64,000 nt of DNA, taken from Yinghuangia soli (GTDB lineage: Bacteria; Actinomycetota; Actinomycetes; Streptomycetales; Streptomycetaceae). Location of the stretch: the NCBI RefSeq assembly GCF_021502675.1, contig NZ_JAKFHA010000042.1, positions 1 through 64,000 of the forward strand, read 5' to 3'. Made by a program: the position numbers and the translations under genes. The number at the start of each line of letters is the position of its first letter. Position 1 is the stretch's first letter. The notes under the pieces were generated by a model that worked only from the letters and a program-made list of their open reading frames with translations, made no database searches and was not told the origin of the DNA. This document shows, piece by piece, positions 26,289 through 34,718 of the stretch.

Positions 26289-28634
26289 TCAGGCTTCGGC
26301 CAGAAGTTCACCCGATGCCGCAGCCGCAGCCGTCCAGCATTCGCTGGCTCGGCCGTCCGCGTCGAGGCCGTAGGGCAGCATCATCCGGGGAAGCAGGTCG
26401 AGGCACTCGATGCCCCGCCTCACCCGATCGCCGACCCCCGCCCGGGCTTCCTCAAGTTGCCCGCGTCCCGCACGCATCAGTTCGAGCATGGCCAACACGA
26501 ACCCGTCGTCGCGGTTCCCATCGACCGACCGCCGCGCGAATTCCTCCGCCTCGTCCAACCGTCCGGCCCCGGCCAGCAGGCAGGCCAGAACGGCGATCAG
26601 AGCATCCGCCTCGTCGTCCCCGACGAGACGGGCAGCCTTCGCGAAATCGCCCGCTCCCGCCACCACAAACGCAAGCAGGGCCCACATGCCATCCTCACTC
26701 GGCGCCCTCGCGGCGAGTGCAGCCGCCCGGTCGAAGTCGCCTGCACCGACCGAAAGGACCCCGAGGTATTGCAGTGCTTCGACGCCCGCATCCGGGTCCT
26801 GGGCGGCAAGCTCGACTGCCTCGCCGAATTCTGCGGCGCGCGCCGGCAGAAGAGCCAGCAATCCCTGTGCGTCGGCGTCGAGCGCCCGTGCGAACTCGGC
26901 AGCTCGGTCGAAGTCGCCGGCCCCAGCCGCCAAATAGGCAAGAACCGTCATCGTCTCGGGCTCCGATTCCTCAGTTTCCGCGATGAGCTCCGCGATGCGA
27001 CCGAAATCCCCTGTGCCCGCTACCAGTAGTGCAAGCAGGGTCAGGATGTCGTCGTCGGTCAGAGCTTCGTCGTCGCTCGCGGACCCCGTCGATCTGGCCA
27101 GCTCACGAGCACGATCGAAGTCCCCCGCGCCGGCTGCCCAGAGGACGGCCACGGCTTGGACCCTGCTGCCGATTTCGTCATGGCGTCGGGCGACTTCGGC
27201 GACCGGTTCGAATTCGCCTGCCCCCAGCGCAAGAAACGCCAGGGCGGCCATCATGTCGCCGTCATGCTCGTAGTTGTCCAACGCGAAAGCCTCGAGCAAT
27301 CTGTGATCGCCGTCCCATTCGTCGAACGCGAACGGTTCGCGCTCTGCCGGTAGGCGAGGTCGTCGAAACGACTCCGTGTCGGTCCGGGGCACAAGTTCGA
27401 AGAGCCGGTTCGCCCAGTACAACCGCCAGTGCCGCATCGCAGCGTTCGCCAAGGCCAAGATGTCGTCGGCCTGATCCCCCAGGTGGGCCTCGGCTGCAGC
27501 CCAGAACGACTCGGGCGGGAACAGATCCTCTCGGATCTGCCGTCCGTGTTGCTCCAGGTAGTCCTCGAGCCGGTACACCGCAGGACGTCCGCTCACAAGC
27601 AGGCCCGGCCCGGAACGCCGGTCGGGACGGTCGGGCCGGTGCCGCACTCTCCGCAGCGGCGACGGCGACGAGCCGCCGAGGACCGGACGAACTGCCGCGG
27701 CCAGGGCGTCCTCGAACCAGTGGTCCTCCAGAGCGTCCCACTCCGGCTCAGTGAAGTACCCCTCCGCAGCGGCCTCCAGGAAGGCGCCGGGCACATGAAG
27801 GCCCATGCCCATCCGCCTGGCATCCACCGCAGCGTCCAGGATCGCCCGGGTCCCTGGCGACGCGCTCTTGTAGGTGGCGAGCAACTCCGGCGCCCCGGCA
27901 AGGCCCTGCGTGATGCGGTTCTCGTGGCGATGGTCCAGCACATGCGCAAGCTGGGCATCACCCCGCGCGGCAAGTTCCCGTGCCGCGCCCAGTGCCGCCT
28001 CGTCGAAGACATCGGGGACGTGCAGGACGTTGTACGCCTTGAGGAGAGCACGCACTCGCGTGTGGGGGTCCGGAGCACCCGGCCCTGGAACGGTCTTGTA
28101 GCGGTCCGCGTATTCGGGCCACAACGTCCCGAGGACAAGTACTGGGCCCGGCCCGAGCAGCAGCGTGTGGAGCCTGCTCGCTATGCGCTCCCCGTACGCG
28201 TCGTGGCCCAGATAGTGCTGGGCTTCGTTGAGCCACACCACCGTCTTGGGGGCTACGCGCGGGATGTCGGCGTACGCCGCGTCCGCACGGGTGGGGTCGA
28301 ACGGGTGCCACAGCCGCCAGCCGTGCACGGCCAGCGATTGCACGGCTTCCCAGCAGGCCCGGGTCTTGCCCGTGGCCGAGGTGCCCACCAGCACTGCCAT
28401 GCCGCTGCGGCCGGCGATGGCTCCCTCGACGACCTCGGCGAGTTCCCTGTCGTGCTCGCGGAACACGTACGCGGGCAACGTGCTCTCCGGTGCATCAGGC
28501 AGCGCAGAGCCGTCGCGCGGCCGGGGTGGGCGGACCGCGCGATGCAGTTCGAGCTTGACCGGGTCCCAGCTGTCGATGGGGCTTCCCAAGACCGCGTGCC
28601 CCGAGGAACCCTGCACCCCGTCAACCTCGTTCAT
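26289..28634 (-). CDS. STAND-like P-loop NTPase with C-terminal helical repeats
   Basis: A 781-residue protein. Residues about 55-330 form a P-loop NTPase domain with Walker A GTSATGKT (84-91) and a Walker B-like strand TVVWLNEAQ (132-140). A middle helical region follows. From about residue 480 to 740 there are nine degenerate repeats of roughly 33 residues with the core AGAGDFDRAAELAR, like TPR/HEAT solenoids. This layout (nucleotide switch plus repeat sensor) is that of STAND ATPases, which often work in signalling or anti-phage defence. No effector domain is recognised. It is divergent from a membrane-anchored repeat protein at 28881. ATG at 28632-28634 is the start; its ribosome binding site is weak. 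Confidence 0.75.
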   Translation of the reverse strand: MNEVDGVQGSSGHAVLGSPIDSWDPVKLELHRAVRPPRPRDGSALPDAPESTLPAYVFREHDRELAEVVEGAIAGRSGMAVLVGTSATGKTRACWEAVQSLAVHGWRLWHPFDPTRADAAYADIPRVAPKTVVWLNEAQHYLGHDAYGERIASRLHTLLLGPGPVLVLGTLWPEYADRYKTVPGPGAPDPHTRVRALLKAYNVLHVPDVFDEAALGAARELAARGDAQLAHVLDHRHENRITQGLAGAPELLATYKSASPGTRAILDAAVDARRMGMGLHVPGAFLEAAAEGYFTEPEWDALEDHWFEDALAAAVRPVLGGSSPSPLRRVRHRPDRPDRRSGPGLLVSGRPAVYRLEDYLEQHGRQIREDLFPPESFWAAAEAHLGDQADDILALANAAMRHWRLYWANRLFELVPRTDTESFRRPRLPAEREPFAFDEWDGDHRLLEAFALDNYEHDGDMMAALAFLALGAGEFEPVAEVARRHDEIGSRVQAVAVLWAAGAGDFDRARELARSTGSASDDEALTDDDILTLLALLVAGTGDFGRIAELIAETEESEPETMTVLAYLAAGAGDFDRAAEFARALDADAQGLLALLPARAAEFGEAVELAAQDPDAGVEALQYLGVLSVGAGDFDRAAALAARAPSEDGMWALLAFVVAGAGDFAKAARLVGDDEADALIAVLACLLAGAGRLDEAEEFARRSVDGNRDDGFVLAMLELMRAGRGQLEEARAGVGDRVRRGIECLDLLPRMMLPYGLDADGRASECWTAAAAASGELLAEA

Positions 28635-28880
28635 GCTGCCCCCGACTCGGCCGTCCGCACGGCGACGGCGCGCCCGCCACCCGCCGCCCGCGCCAAACGC
28701 CAAACGCCATGATGGCACCGGCCTGGACGCCACGCTTCCCGAACCGGCCCACCGACGAACGTCCTTCGTTCCGCCCTCCCCTGACCGACGTCCGGCCTGG
28801 CCAACGTCCGGCCGGACATGGTCAAGTGGCTTCCCGAAACCCGGCGGCGACGCCAAGCCCGTTCCGACCTGGAGGACTTC

Positions 28881-29471
28881 GTGGATTCGGATGTAGTCGT
28901 CGGCCTCATCACCGCCGGATCGACGCTTACCGGTGTCGTGCTCACCGGGCTGTTCATGCTGGGTGCCGCAGGCCGCCAGGCCGCGGCCGCCAAGAGCCAG
29001 GCCGACGCCGCGTGGGCAGCAGGCTCCAAGCAGGCCGACGCAGCCTGGGCGGCCGGCAAGTCGCAGGCCGATGCCGCCTGGCTGGCCGGGATGATGCAGG
29101 CGCAGGCCCAACTCGAAGTCAGCCGGACGACCGCCCATGAACAAGCCTTGGCCGCCGAACGCGCGGCCCGGCGCACGATCTACGCCACCTGGCTCATGCT
29201 CACCGAGGCCGCCCGTACCGCCCAGCAGGAACGCAACCGGGCGCTGGGCACGCCGCAAGGCTCGGCGGCCGCGCAGGCCTTTGCCGCGGCGATGACCACG
29301 GCGCGCGAATCACTCGGTTCGGTACGCCTCGAAGGTCCGGACGCGGTGTCCGCCGCCGCGGTCGACCTCTTGCAGGCGCTGACCGCGGCGACGGCCGCCG
29401 ACCCTTACCCCGCCGCCCTCGCCCGCTTCCTCACCGAAAGCCAGGCGGCCCTGCACATCCCTCCGCCGTAA
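28881..29471 (+). CDS. membrane-anchored Ala-rich repeat protein
   Basis: A 196-residue protein with one N-terminal membrane helix (LITAGSTLTGVVLTGLFML). Three near-identical repeats follow, with the core KSQADAAWAAG (about residues 38-75), then a long Ala/Gln/Glu-rich helix that continues to the C-terminus, probably a coiled coil. GTG at 28881 is chosen because GGAGG lies 5 nt upstream; an in-frame ATG at 28818 lacks a site. It is divergent from the STAND-like NTPase, with 246 bp between the starts. A hairpin at 29484-29501 ends it. No family is recognised. Confidence 0.7.
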   Translation: MDSDVVVGLITAGSTLTGVVLTGLFMLGAAGRQAAAAKSQADAAWAAGSKQADAAWAAGKSQADAAWLAGMMQAQAQLEVSRTTAHEQALAAERAARRTIYATWLMLTEAARTAQQERNRALGTPQGSAAAQAFAAAMTTARESLGSVRLEGPDAVSAAAVDLLQALTAATAADPYPAALARFLTESQAALHIPPP

Positions 29472-29483
29472 CGGGCGACCGCT

Positions 29484-29501
29484 GCGCCGGACAGCCGGCG
29501 C
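29484..29501. terminator. short hairpin between convergent genes
   Basis: A 7-bp GC stem with an ACAG loop lies between the stop at 29471 and the convergent stop at 29503. Confidence 0.5.
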
Positions 29502-29502
29502 G

Positions 29503-30279
29503 CTAGGAGCGGTTGGGCACGAGCACAGGCGGCGACGAACTGAACTCCACTGCGATGACCAGGCCTTCGAACCCCGCCAGGTTGGCCGGGTCGGCGAAGT
29601 AGACCTGCGCTGCCGCCACATCGTCCACGCCCAGGTTGAGGGCCGAGCATCCGCTGCCCGTCCAGGCGCGGGAGATCACGAAAGGCAGCGAGCGGGCGGC
29701 CAGGGCGTCCATCACATCTCCCGTCAACTGGCGGCACCGCGACGTCGTGAACATGCTTCGCGTGAAAGTGACGAGCCCGGGTGCGATCGGCGAGGTCCGC
29801 TGCTGCAGTGCGGCGAGGAACTCCCCCTGGCGCCCGATGTCGGTCAGGTAGACGGTGAGCGAGCACTTGCAGTCGTCGACCTTCATGCCGCCGTAGATGT
29901 CGCCATATTCGTCTTGGCCGAGGTGCAGGACTGCCTCGCTCAGATAGTGAAGTCCCTCCGGGTCGGGTCCGACAGCCACCTTGGACGGCCCGCCCGATGG
30001 TGTGCCGGGCGGCCGCGCGGTGCCCGGTGCCGCGGTCTGATGGCCGGAACCGCCCACGCGGTCCATCAGGAAGACCGGCACGGCCACCGCCGCCACGACC
30101 GCCAGCAGCACTCCGGACGTCGTCGCGGCGAAGCGCCGGCGCCGCGCGCGGCGGGCGACGTCGTCCTGCATCTTCTGCCGGTCCAGGGAGCCGGGCGGAC
30201 CGCTTTGTTCTGCCAGTTCTTCGAGCGCGCTGCGCAGTTTCCGGTCGTCGAGGCCGGCGTCGTACGCCGAGTCCGTCAT
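29503..30279 (-). CDS. single-span membrane protein, putative regulator of the adjacent SigE-family sigma factor
   Basis: A 258-residue protein. A cytoplasmic N-terminus of about 50 residues has a basic end (ARRARRRR). One membrane helix follows (GVLLAVVAAVAVPVFLM), then a Pro/Gly linker and an extracytoplasmic domain of about 150 residues. That domain contains VTVYLTDIGRQGEFLAALQQ and paired Cys residues. Its ATG overlaps the sigma factor stop (ATGA), the usual layout of an anti-sigma factor. There is no classical zinc anti-sigma HxxxCxxC motif, so the mechanism is not clear. The extracytoplasmic domain is shared with the protein at 50789-51709. Confidence 0.7.
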   Translation of the reverse strand: MTDSAYDAGLDDRKLRSALEELAEQSGPPGSLDRQKMQDDVARRARRRRFAATTSGVLLAVVAAVAVPVFLMDRVGGSGHQTAAPGTARPPGTPSGGPSKVAVGPDPEGLHYLSEAVLHLGQDEYGDIYGGMKVDDCKCSLTVYLTDIGRQGEFLAALQQRTSPIAPGLVTFTRSMFTTSRCRQLTGDVMDALAARSLPFVISRAWTGSGCSALNLGVDDVAAAQVYFADPANLAGFEGLVIAVEFSSSPPVLVPNRS

Positions 30280-30812
30280 CGCGCGTCCCCCTTCGCGATT
30301 CCCGTACGCTCCCCGGCCGGGACGTCCCAGCGCCGCGCCAACACCCTCCGGGCATCGTGGAGTTGGCTCTTGACGGTGCCTTCTCCGCAGCCCAGCAGCG
30401 CGGCTATTTCGTCGACGGGGAGATCCTCGTAGTAGCGGAGCACGACACATGCCCGCTGGCGCGGCGCCAGCGCGGCCAGGACTTCGGCAAGCGCCACGCG
30501 TTCGACGATTTCGCCGGAGCGGTCCATGACTTCGTCGCGGGCGGACACCCACGGGAGAAGCCGGCCCCAGCGGACCGTGCGGCGGGCCTCGTCCACGACG
30601 ATGTTGACGATCACGCGGCGCACGTACTTCTCCAGTTCCTGCGGATCGGTCGGCATCCGCCGGGACAGGACGCGGGTGAGGGCTTCCTGCACCAGATCGT
30701 CGGCCCCGTGGCTGCTGCCGCACAGCAGGTACGCGTATCTCTTCAGCGCCTTGCTTCTGGCTGTGACGAGCGCATCTATCGCCGGCCACCGCCGGTCTGC
30801 CTGTCTGTCCAC
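30276..30812 (-). CDS. RNA polymerase sigma factor, ECF SigE-family (actinobacterial)
   Basis: A 178-residue ECF sigma factor. Region 2 has LKRYAYLLCGSSHGADDLVQ and an RVIVNIVVDEARR segment. Region 4 has LAPRQRACVVLRYYEDLPV and a helix-turn-helix ending GTVKSQLHDARRVLARR. It matches the small actinobacterial SigE-fam subgroup, which typically sits upstream of a single-span membrane protein. GTG at 30810-30812 is preferred, with GGGGGA 7 nt upstream; longer starts at 30854 or 30896 are open but unsupported. It is coupled to the downstream membrane protein by a 4-nt overlap. Its target promoters are unknown. Confidence 0.88.
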   Translation of the reverse strand: MDRQADRRWPAIDALVTARSKALKRYAYLLCGSSHGADDLVQEALTRVLSRRMPTDPQELEKYVRRVIVNIVVDEARRTVRWGRLLPWVSARDEVMDRSGEIVERVALAEVLAALAPRQRACVVLRYYEDLPVDEIAALLGCGEGTVKSQLHDARRVLARRWDVPAGERTGIAKGDAR

Positions 30813-30976
30813 CGGCCTGTCCCCCGTCTCGGCGCCCCGCCGTCGTGCCGTCACCCGGGACAACGAACAACACGGGCGGGACGTTGGGTGGCGCACCGAA
30901 GAATCCGCAGTCGCACGTTCGGGTCAATCGGTCGGCTGGACGGTGACTTTCGAGCGCGACTGTCGTTGCGTCGGGC

Positions 30977-32434
30977 GTGACCGAGTCGACAAATAATCAC
31001 GAATCACACCATGAGCCCATTGAGGCAGTTCAACCCGAGGTGCCCGGTACGCCGGATGGCGGCCCTCCGAAGGTCGCGTCTCCTCGCACCAGTCCGGAGG
31101 CCGCGGCCGAGGCGGCCGGATCGGGCAAGGGCGCCAAGCCGCCCGTCTCCATGTTGCGGATCGCCGTCGCGTCCTTTTCCGGGACGGCGATCGAGTTCTA
31201 CGACTTCTTTGTGTACGGCACTGCTGCGGCTCTCGTGCTGGGCCCGTTGTTCTTCCCGTCCTTCTCGCCCGTCGCGGGCACGCTGGCCGCGTTCGCCACG
31301 TATGCGGTCGGGTTCGTCGCCCGCCCGCTCGGCTCGATGCTGTTCGGGCATGTCGGGGACCGCGTCGGACGCCGGCCCGTCCTGATCATCTCCCTGCTCA
31401 TGACGGGCCTGGCCACCGTCCTCGTCGGCCTGCTCCCGACGTACGCCCAAATCGGGATCGCCGCACCGCTGTTGCTGGTCGCACTCCGCTTCCTGCAAGG
31501 CCTCGGCCTGGGCGGCGAGTGGGGCGGGGCCGTGCTGCTGGCCACCGAGCACGCGCCCGCCCGGCGGCGCGGGCTGTGGGCGAGCTTCCCGCAGACCGGG
31601 CCGTCGGTCGGCTTCCTCATGGCCAACGGCATCATGCTGGCGCTGTCCGCGAACCTCACCGACGCGCAGTTCCGGTCCTGGGGCTGGCGGATTCCCTTCT
31701 GGGCGGCGGGTGTTCTGGTCGTGATCGGCCTGGTCCTGCGTACGTCCATGGAGGAGACCCCGGAGTTCCGGAAGCTCGCCGAGCAGCAGTCCAAGGCGCG
31801 CGTACCGCTGGTCGAGGTGTTCCGCGACCACTGGCGGCTCGTCCTGTTGACCGCCGGCGCGCTGTCGATCGGGTACGCGCTCTACTACACGGTCACCACG
31901 TGGTCGCTGCACCACGGCACCCACGACCTGGGCGTCAGCCGCACCACGATGCTCGCGTGCATCATGATCGCGGTGACGGTCAAGGGCATCTGCACACCGC
32001 TGGTGGCGATGCTGGGCGACCGGTACGGCCGCAAACCGCTGTGCCTGATCGGCACGGTCGCGGTGACGCTGTGGGCGTTCCCGCTGGTCGCGCTGCTGCA
32101 GACCGGTGATCCGCAGCTCATGACCTTCGGCTTCGTGGTGGCGCTGACCGGCTTCATCACCATGTTCGCGGTGCTCGGGGCGTACCTGCCGGAGCTGTAC
32201 GAGCCCCGCATCCGCTGCACGGGCGCGTCGACCGCGTACAACCTGGGCGGTGTGCTGGGCGGCGCGCTCACCCCGATCGTGGCGACCGAGCTGTCCCGCG
32301 GGGGCGGTACGCCGTGGGGCGTGGCGGCATACCTGGCGGCGATCGGCTGCGTAAGCCTGCTGTGCTTCATGGCCCTGCCGGAAACCCGTCCCGTCCTGTC
32401 CCCTACCCCCGAACCGGTCCCGGCCGCGGTCTGA
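30977..32434 (+). CDS. MFS transporter, metabolite:H+ symporter (MHS) family
   Basis: A protein of up to 485 residues with 12 membrane helices. Family marks are SFSGTAIEFYDFFVYG near the first helix, the GHVGDRVGRRP loop between helices 2 and 3, the second half copy LGDRYGRKP, and RFLQGLGLGGEWGGAVLL. MHS proteins import dicarboxylates, osmolytes such as proline or betaine, shikimate and similar acids. The GTG at 30977 is the outermost start. The first 20 or so codons have poor GC third positions and no clear ribosome binding site, so translation may begin at GTG 31040 or further in. It is divergent from the sigma factor gene. Confidence 0.88.
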   Translation: MTESTNNHESHHEPIEAVQPEVPGTPDGGPPKVASPRTSPEAAAEAAGSGKGAKPPVSMLRIAVASFSGTAIEFYDFFVYGTAAALVLGPLFFPSFSPVAGTLAAFATYAVGFVARPLGSMLFGHVGDRVGRRPVLIISLLMTGLATVLVGLLPTYAQIGIAAPLLLVALRFLQGLGLGGEWGGAVLLATEHAPARRRGLWASFPQTGPSVGFLMANGIMLALSANLTDAQFRSWGWRIPFWAAGVLVVIGLVLRTSMEETPEFRKLAEQQSKARVPLVEVFRDHWRLVLLTAGALSIGYALYYTVTTWSLHHGTHDLGVSRTTMLACIMIAVTVKGICTPLVAMLGDRYGRKPLCLIGTVAVTLWAFPLVALLQTGDPQLMTFGFVVALTGFITMFAVLGAYLPELYEPRIRCTGASTAYNLGGVLGGALTPIVATELSRGGGTPWGVAAYLAAIGCVSLLCFMALPETRPVLSPTPEPVPAAV

Positions 32435-32503
32435 CACCGAGCGACCGCCGGAACGCTCCGGCTGCCTCTTGAGTTCTCGGGCGCGGATCTCCACCATCGC
32501 GGC

Positions 32504-32911
32504 ATGACCGACGAAGAGATCCGCGCCCGCAACCTCGCCACCCTGCACCGGGCCCTGGCCGCGGTCGGCGACGTCCAGGCCCAGATGGCCCACTACACCG
32601 ACGACGCCGTCTTCGAGTTCCCGTACGCCGCGCCCCCGGGCCGCGTCGAGGGCAAGCAGGTCATCACGGAGTACCTCACCGGGGCGCTCGCCATCTTCGA
32701 GATGAAGCTGACCGTCACCGAGGTCCACGCGACGACCGACCCGGACAAGTTCGTCGCGGAGTTCACCAGCGAGGGCCGCGTGACCACCACGGGCAAGCCG
32801 TACAGCAACACGTACATCTCCGTGGTCCGCTTCCGCGACGGCCTGATCTGCTCCCAGAAGGAGTTCTACAACCCGAACGCCGCCGTCGAAGCCCTCACCC
32901 CGGACGAGTGA
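32504..32911 (+). CDS. SnoaL-like/NTF2-fold protein
   Basis: A 135-residue protein of the NTF2-like superfamily, SnoaL/PhzA-PhzB-like group. The pattern is an N-terminal helix pair ending in HYTDDAVFEFPYAAPPGRVEG, then a beta sheet containing ATTDPDKFVAEFTSEGRV and YISVVRFRDGLICSQKEFYN. Such proteins are small isomerases, cyclases or binding proteins; catalysis cannot be inferred here. Its stop overlaps the following kinase-like gene (GTGA), so the two are translated together. Confidence 0.8.
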   Translation: MTDEEIRARNLATLHRALAAVGDVQAQMAHYTDDAVFEFPYAAPPGRVEGKQVITEYLTGALAIFEMKLTVTEVHATTDPDKFVAEFTSEGRVTTTGKPYSNTYISVVRFRDGLICSQKEFYNPNAAVEALTPDE

Positions 32912-33750
32912 CGCGGGACGGTTTCATGGCTTCCGCCGCCTGGAGCAGGCACAACGTCGAGACGGCCGACGACCGCGTGGTCAAGCGCTTCGCCGCGCAG
33001 AATGCCGGACGAGCGGCACGCGAGTGGCAAGCTCTGACCTTGCTCTCCGCGCACGCACCCGGCCTAGGACCCGAACCGCACGAGGCGGACCTGACGGCCG
33101 ATGAACCGGTCATCGTCATGTCGCGCCTGCCCGGAGTCCCGTTGCGCGGCACCGCGATGGACGCCGCGCAGCTCAGGGCATTCGCCGCAGCCGTGACGAG
33201 ACTGCATGCCGCGGTACCGGCGGAGGCCGTACGCGAGACCCCAACCCGGTCCGGGCGCCCCGCCGAATTGGTGAAGCTGCTCGGCACATGGGCCGTCGAC
33301 GTACTGCCGAAAACCGGAGGCCGGATACGCGAAGCCCTCGACGCCGGCCTCACCTGGCTGCCCGGTGCCCGCCTCGGCCCCGACGCTTTCGGCTCCGTCG
33401 CCGAGGTATTCGGCCCCGGCGACGGGAACCTCGCGAACTACCTGTGGGACGGAGCCGTCGTACGCATCGTCGACTTCGAAGAGTCAGGACGCAGCGACCG
33501 AGCTTTCGAACTCGCGGAGATCACCGAGCACGTAGGCGGTTGGGTGGACACCGAGCACTCACTCGACGTACCGGCGTTCCTGGCCCACTTCACCCTGTCG
33601 GACGCCGAAACGGCTCGCCTGGGCGAGTGTCGCCGACTCCTCGCCCTGGTCTGGCTGTTCATGCTGGCGATGGACGGCGGAGAGCACCCGCGCAACCCAC
33701 CCGGCACCGCCGACTGCCAGGCGGAGCGGCTGATGCACCTGCTCTGCTGA
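32908..33750 (+). CDS. aminoglycoside phosphotransferase-like kinase family protein
   Basis: A 280-residue APH/choline-kinase-like protein. The N-lobe has VVKRFAAQNAGRAAREW with a candidate ATP-binding Lys. The hinge has PVIVMSRLPGVPL. The catalytic loop reads FGPGDGNLANYLWD, where APH enzymes usually have HxDxxxxN: the Asp and Asn are kept but the His is Gly or Pro. The metal-binding DFE is in VRIVDFEESG. It may be a small-molecule kinase rather than a resistance gene, and nothing in the sequence shows aminoglycoside specificity. It overlaps the SnoaL-like gene by 4 nt. GTG 32908 is used; ATG 32926 is an alternative. Confidence 0.78.
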   Translation: MTRDGFMASAAWSRHNVETADDRVVKRFAAQNAGRAAREWQALTLLSAHAPGLGPEPHEADLTADEPVIVMSRLPGVPLRGTAMDAAQLRAFAAAVTRLHAAVPAEAVRETPTRSGRPAELVKLLGTWAVDVLPKTGGRIREALDAGLTWLPGARLGPDAFGSVAEVFGPGDGNLANYLWDGAVVRIVDFEESGRSDRAFELAEITEHVGGWVDTEHSLDVPAFLAHFTLSDAETARLGECRRLLALVWLFMLAMDGGEHPRNPPGTADCQAERLMHLLC

Positions 33751-33774
33751 CCGTCACGGCCCACCTTGCCCAGG

Positions 33775-33796
33775 GTGATCACTTGTCTAGACTTGT
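33775..33796. promoter_or_regulatory. palindromic operator candidate upstream of gntR-type gene
   Basis: GTGATCAC (33775-33782) is followed by ACTTGTCTAGACTTGT (33781-33796), whose core GTCTAGAC is a perfect palindrome. GGATCAC follows within a few bases. It sits 20 nt before the start of a GntR regulator, where autoregulation is typical. Confidence 0.6.
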
Positions 33797-33816
33797 AGGG
33801 ATCACTTGGAGGTGAC

Positions 33817-34596
33817 GTGCCCGCCCAGCCGCTCCCCGGCGACCGTCCGGCCTACTTGGAGATCGCGGATCAGTTGCGCGTACGAATCGTCTCGGGCGAG
33901 CTCGCCGCTGGTGCGCAGCTTCCTTCCGAGACTGACCTGCGTTCCCTGTACGGCAGTTCACGCGAGACGGTACGCAAGGCACTGGCGATCCTGAAGACCG
34001 AAGGCCTGGTGGTCAGCCAGCACGGCCGAGGCGTCTTCGTACGGCGCCGCACCCAGGTAAATCGCAGTACGTCCGCTCGCTACGTCCGGGCTGCCTGGCG
34101 AGCGGGGACCTCGGCGGGCCAGGCGGATCTGGGCGACGCCGGCCCGAAGCTGCGCGTCGACATGAGCCAGGTGGCAACCACGGCTGCCTCGGAGACGGTC
34201 GCGAAGCACCTGGGCATGGCGACAGGCGAGCCGGTGGTCACCCGCTCCCGCCGCTATCTGCAAGGCGACCAACCGCTGCAGCTCGCTTCGTCGTTCCTGC
34301 CTGGCGACATCGCCGTCGGCACGCGCGCCGAGGAACTCGACTCCGGGCCAGGCGGCTCGTGGGCTCGCCTCGAAGAGGCCGGCTGGTCGTTCACCCACGT
34401 GCGCGAGCAGGTCGAGAGCCGCCTACCGACGTTCGAGGAGTCCCAGCTCCTCCACATGTCGCCGGGCTCGCCGTTGTTCGTCATCCATCGCATCGCAACC
34501 GGCACGCAAGCAGATAAGACCCGCATCCTGGACTACAGCGAACTGCGTCTCCCTGCCGAGCTGTACGTCCTGACGTACGACTCGGCCATCAACTGA
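33817..34596 (+). CDS. GntR family transcriptional regulator, HutC/UTRA type
   Basis: A 259-residue regulator. The N-terminal winged helix is clear (YLEIADQLRVRIVSGELAAG, then LPSETDLRSLYGSSRETVRK and GRGVFVRR). The C-terminal UTRA domain for a small effector is seen in VVTRSRRYLQGDQPLQLASS and SPLFVIHRIATG. GTG at 33817 has GGAGGTG just upstream. The palindromic GTCTAG site in front of it, and a related GTCTAGTTGT before the next small gene, suggest that it controls itself and that gene. The effector is unknown. Confidence 0.9.
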   Translation: MPAQPLPGDRPAYLEIADQLRVRIVSGELAAGAQLPSETDLRSLYGSSRETVRKALAILKTEGLVVSQHGRGVFVRRRTQVNRSTSARYVRAAWRAGTSAGQADLGDAGPKLRVDMSQVATTAASETVAKHLGMATGEPVVTRSRRYLQGDQPLQLASSFLPGDIAVGTRAEELDSGPGGSWARLEEAGWSFTHVREQVESRLPTFEESQLLHMSPGSPLFVIHRIATGTQADKTRILDYSELRLPAELYVLTYDSAIN

Positions 34597-34636
34597 CAGC
34601 CGCCTGCACGCCGACGCAAGCACCTTGCTGCAACTC

Positions 34637-34661
34637 GTACGTACATGTACGGTCTAGTTGT
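34637..34661. promoter_or_regulatory. second GTCTAG-containing palindromic site
   Basis: Overlapping palindromes GTACGTAC (34637-34644) and GTACATGTAC (34641-34650) are followed by GGTCTAGTTGT (34651-34661). The GTCTAG..TTGT part matches the site before the GntR gene. It lies about 60 nt before a small gene with a good ribosome binding site. Confidence 0.5.
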
Positions 34662-34718
34662 GCCTCCAGTCCCTCCCTGGATTCACACGCCCGACGTCAC
34701 AGCAGCAGGAGGACAGCC

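Noticed and set aside
32908-33750. Aminoglycoside resistance phosphotransferase
   Set aside because: The fold is related, but the catalytic loop lacks the usual His and no resistance or antibiotic context is visible.
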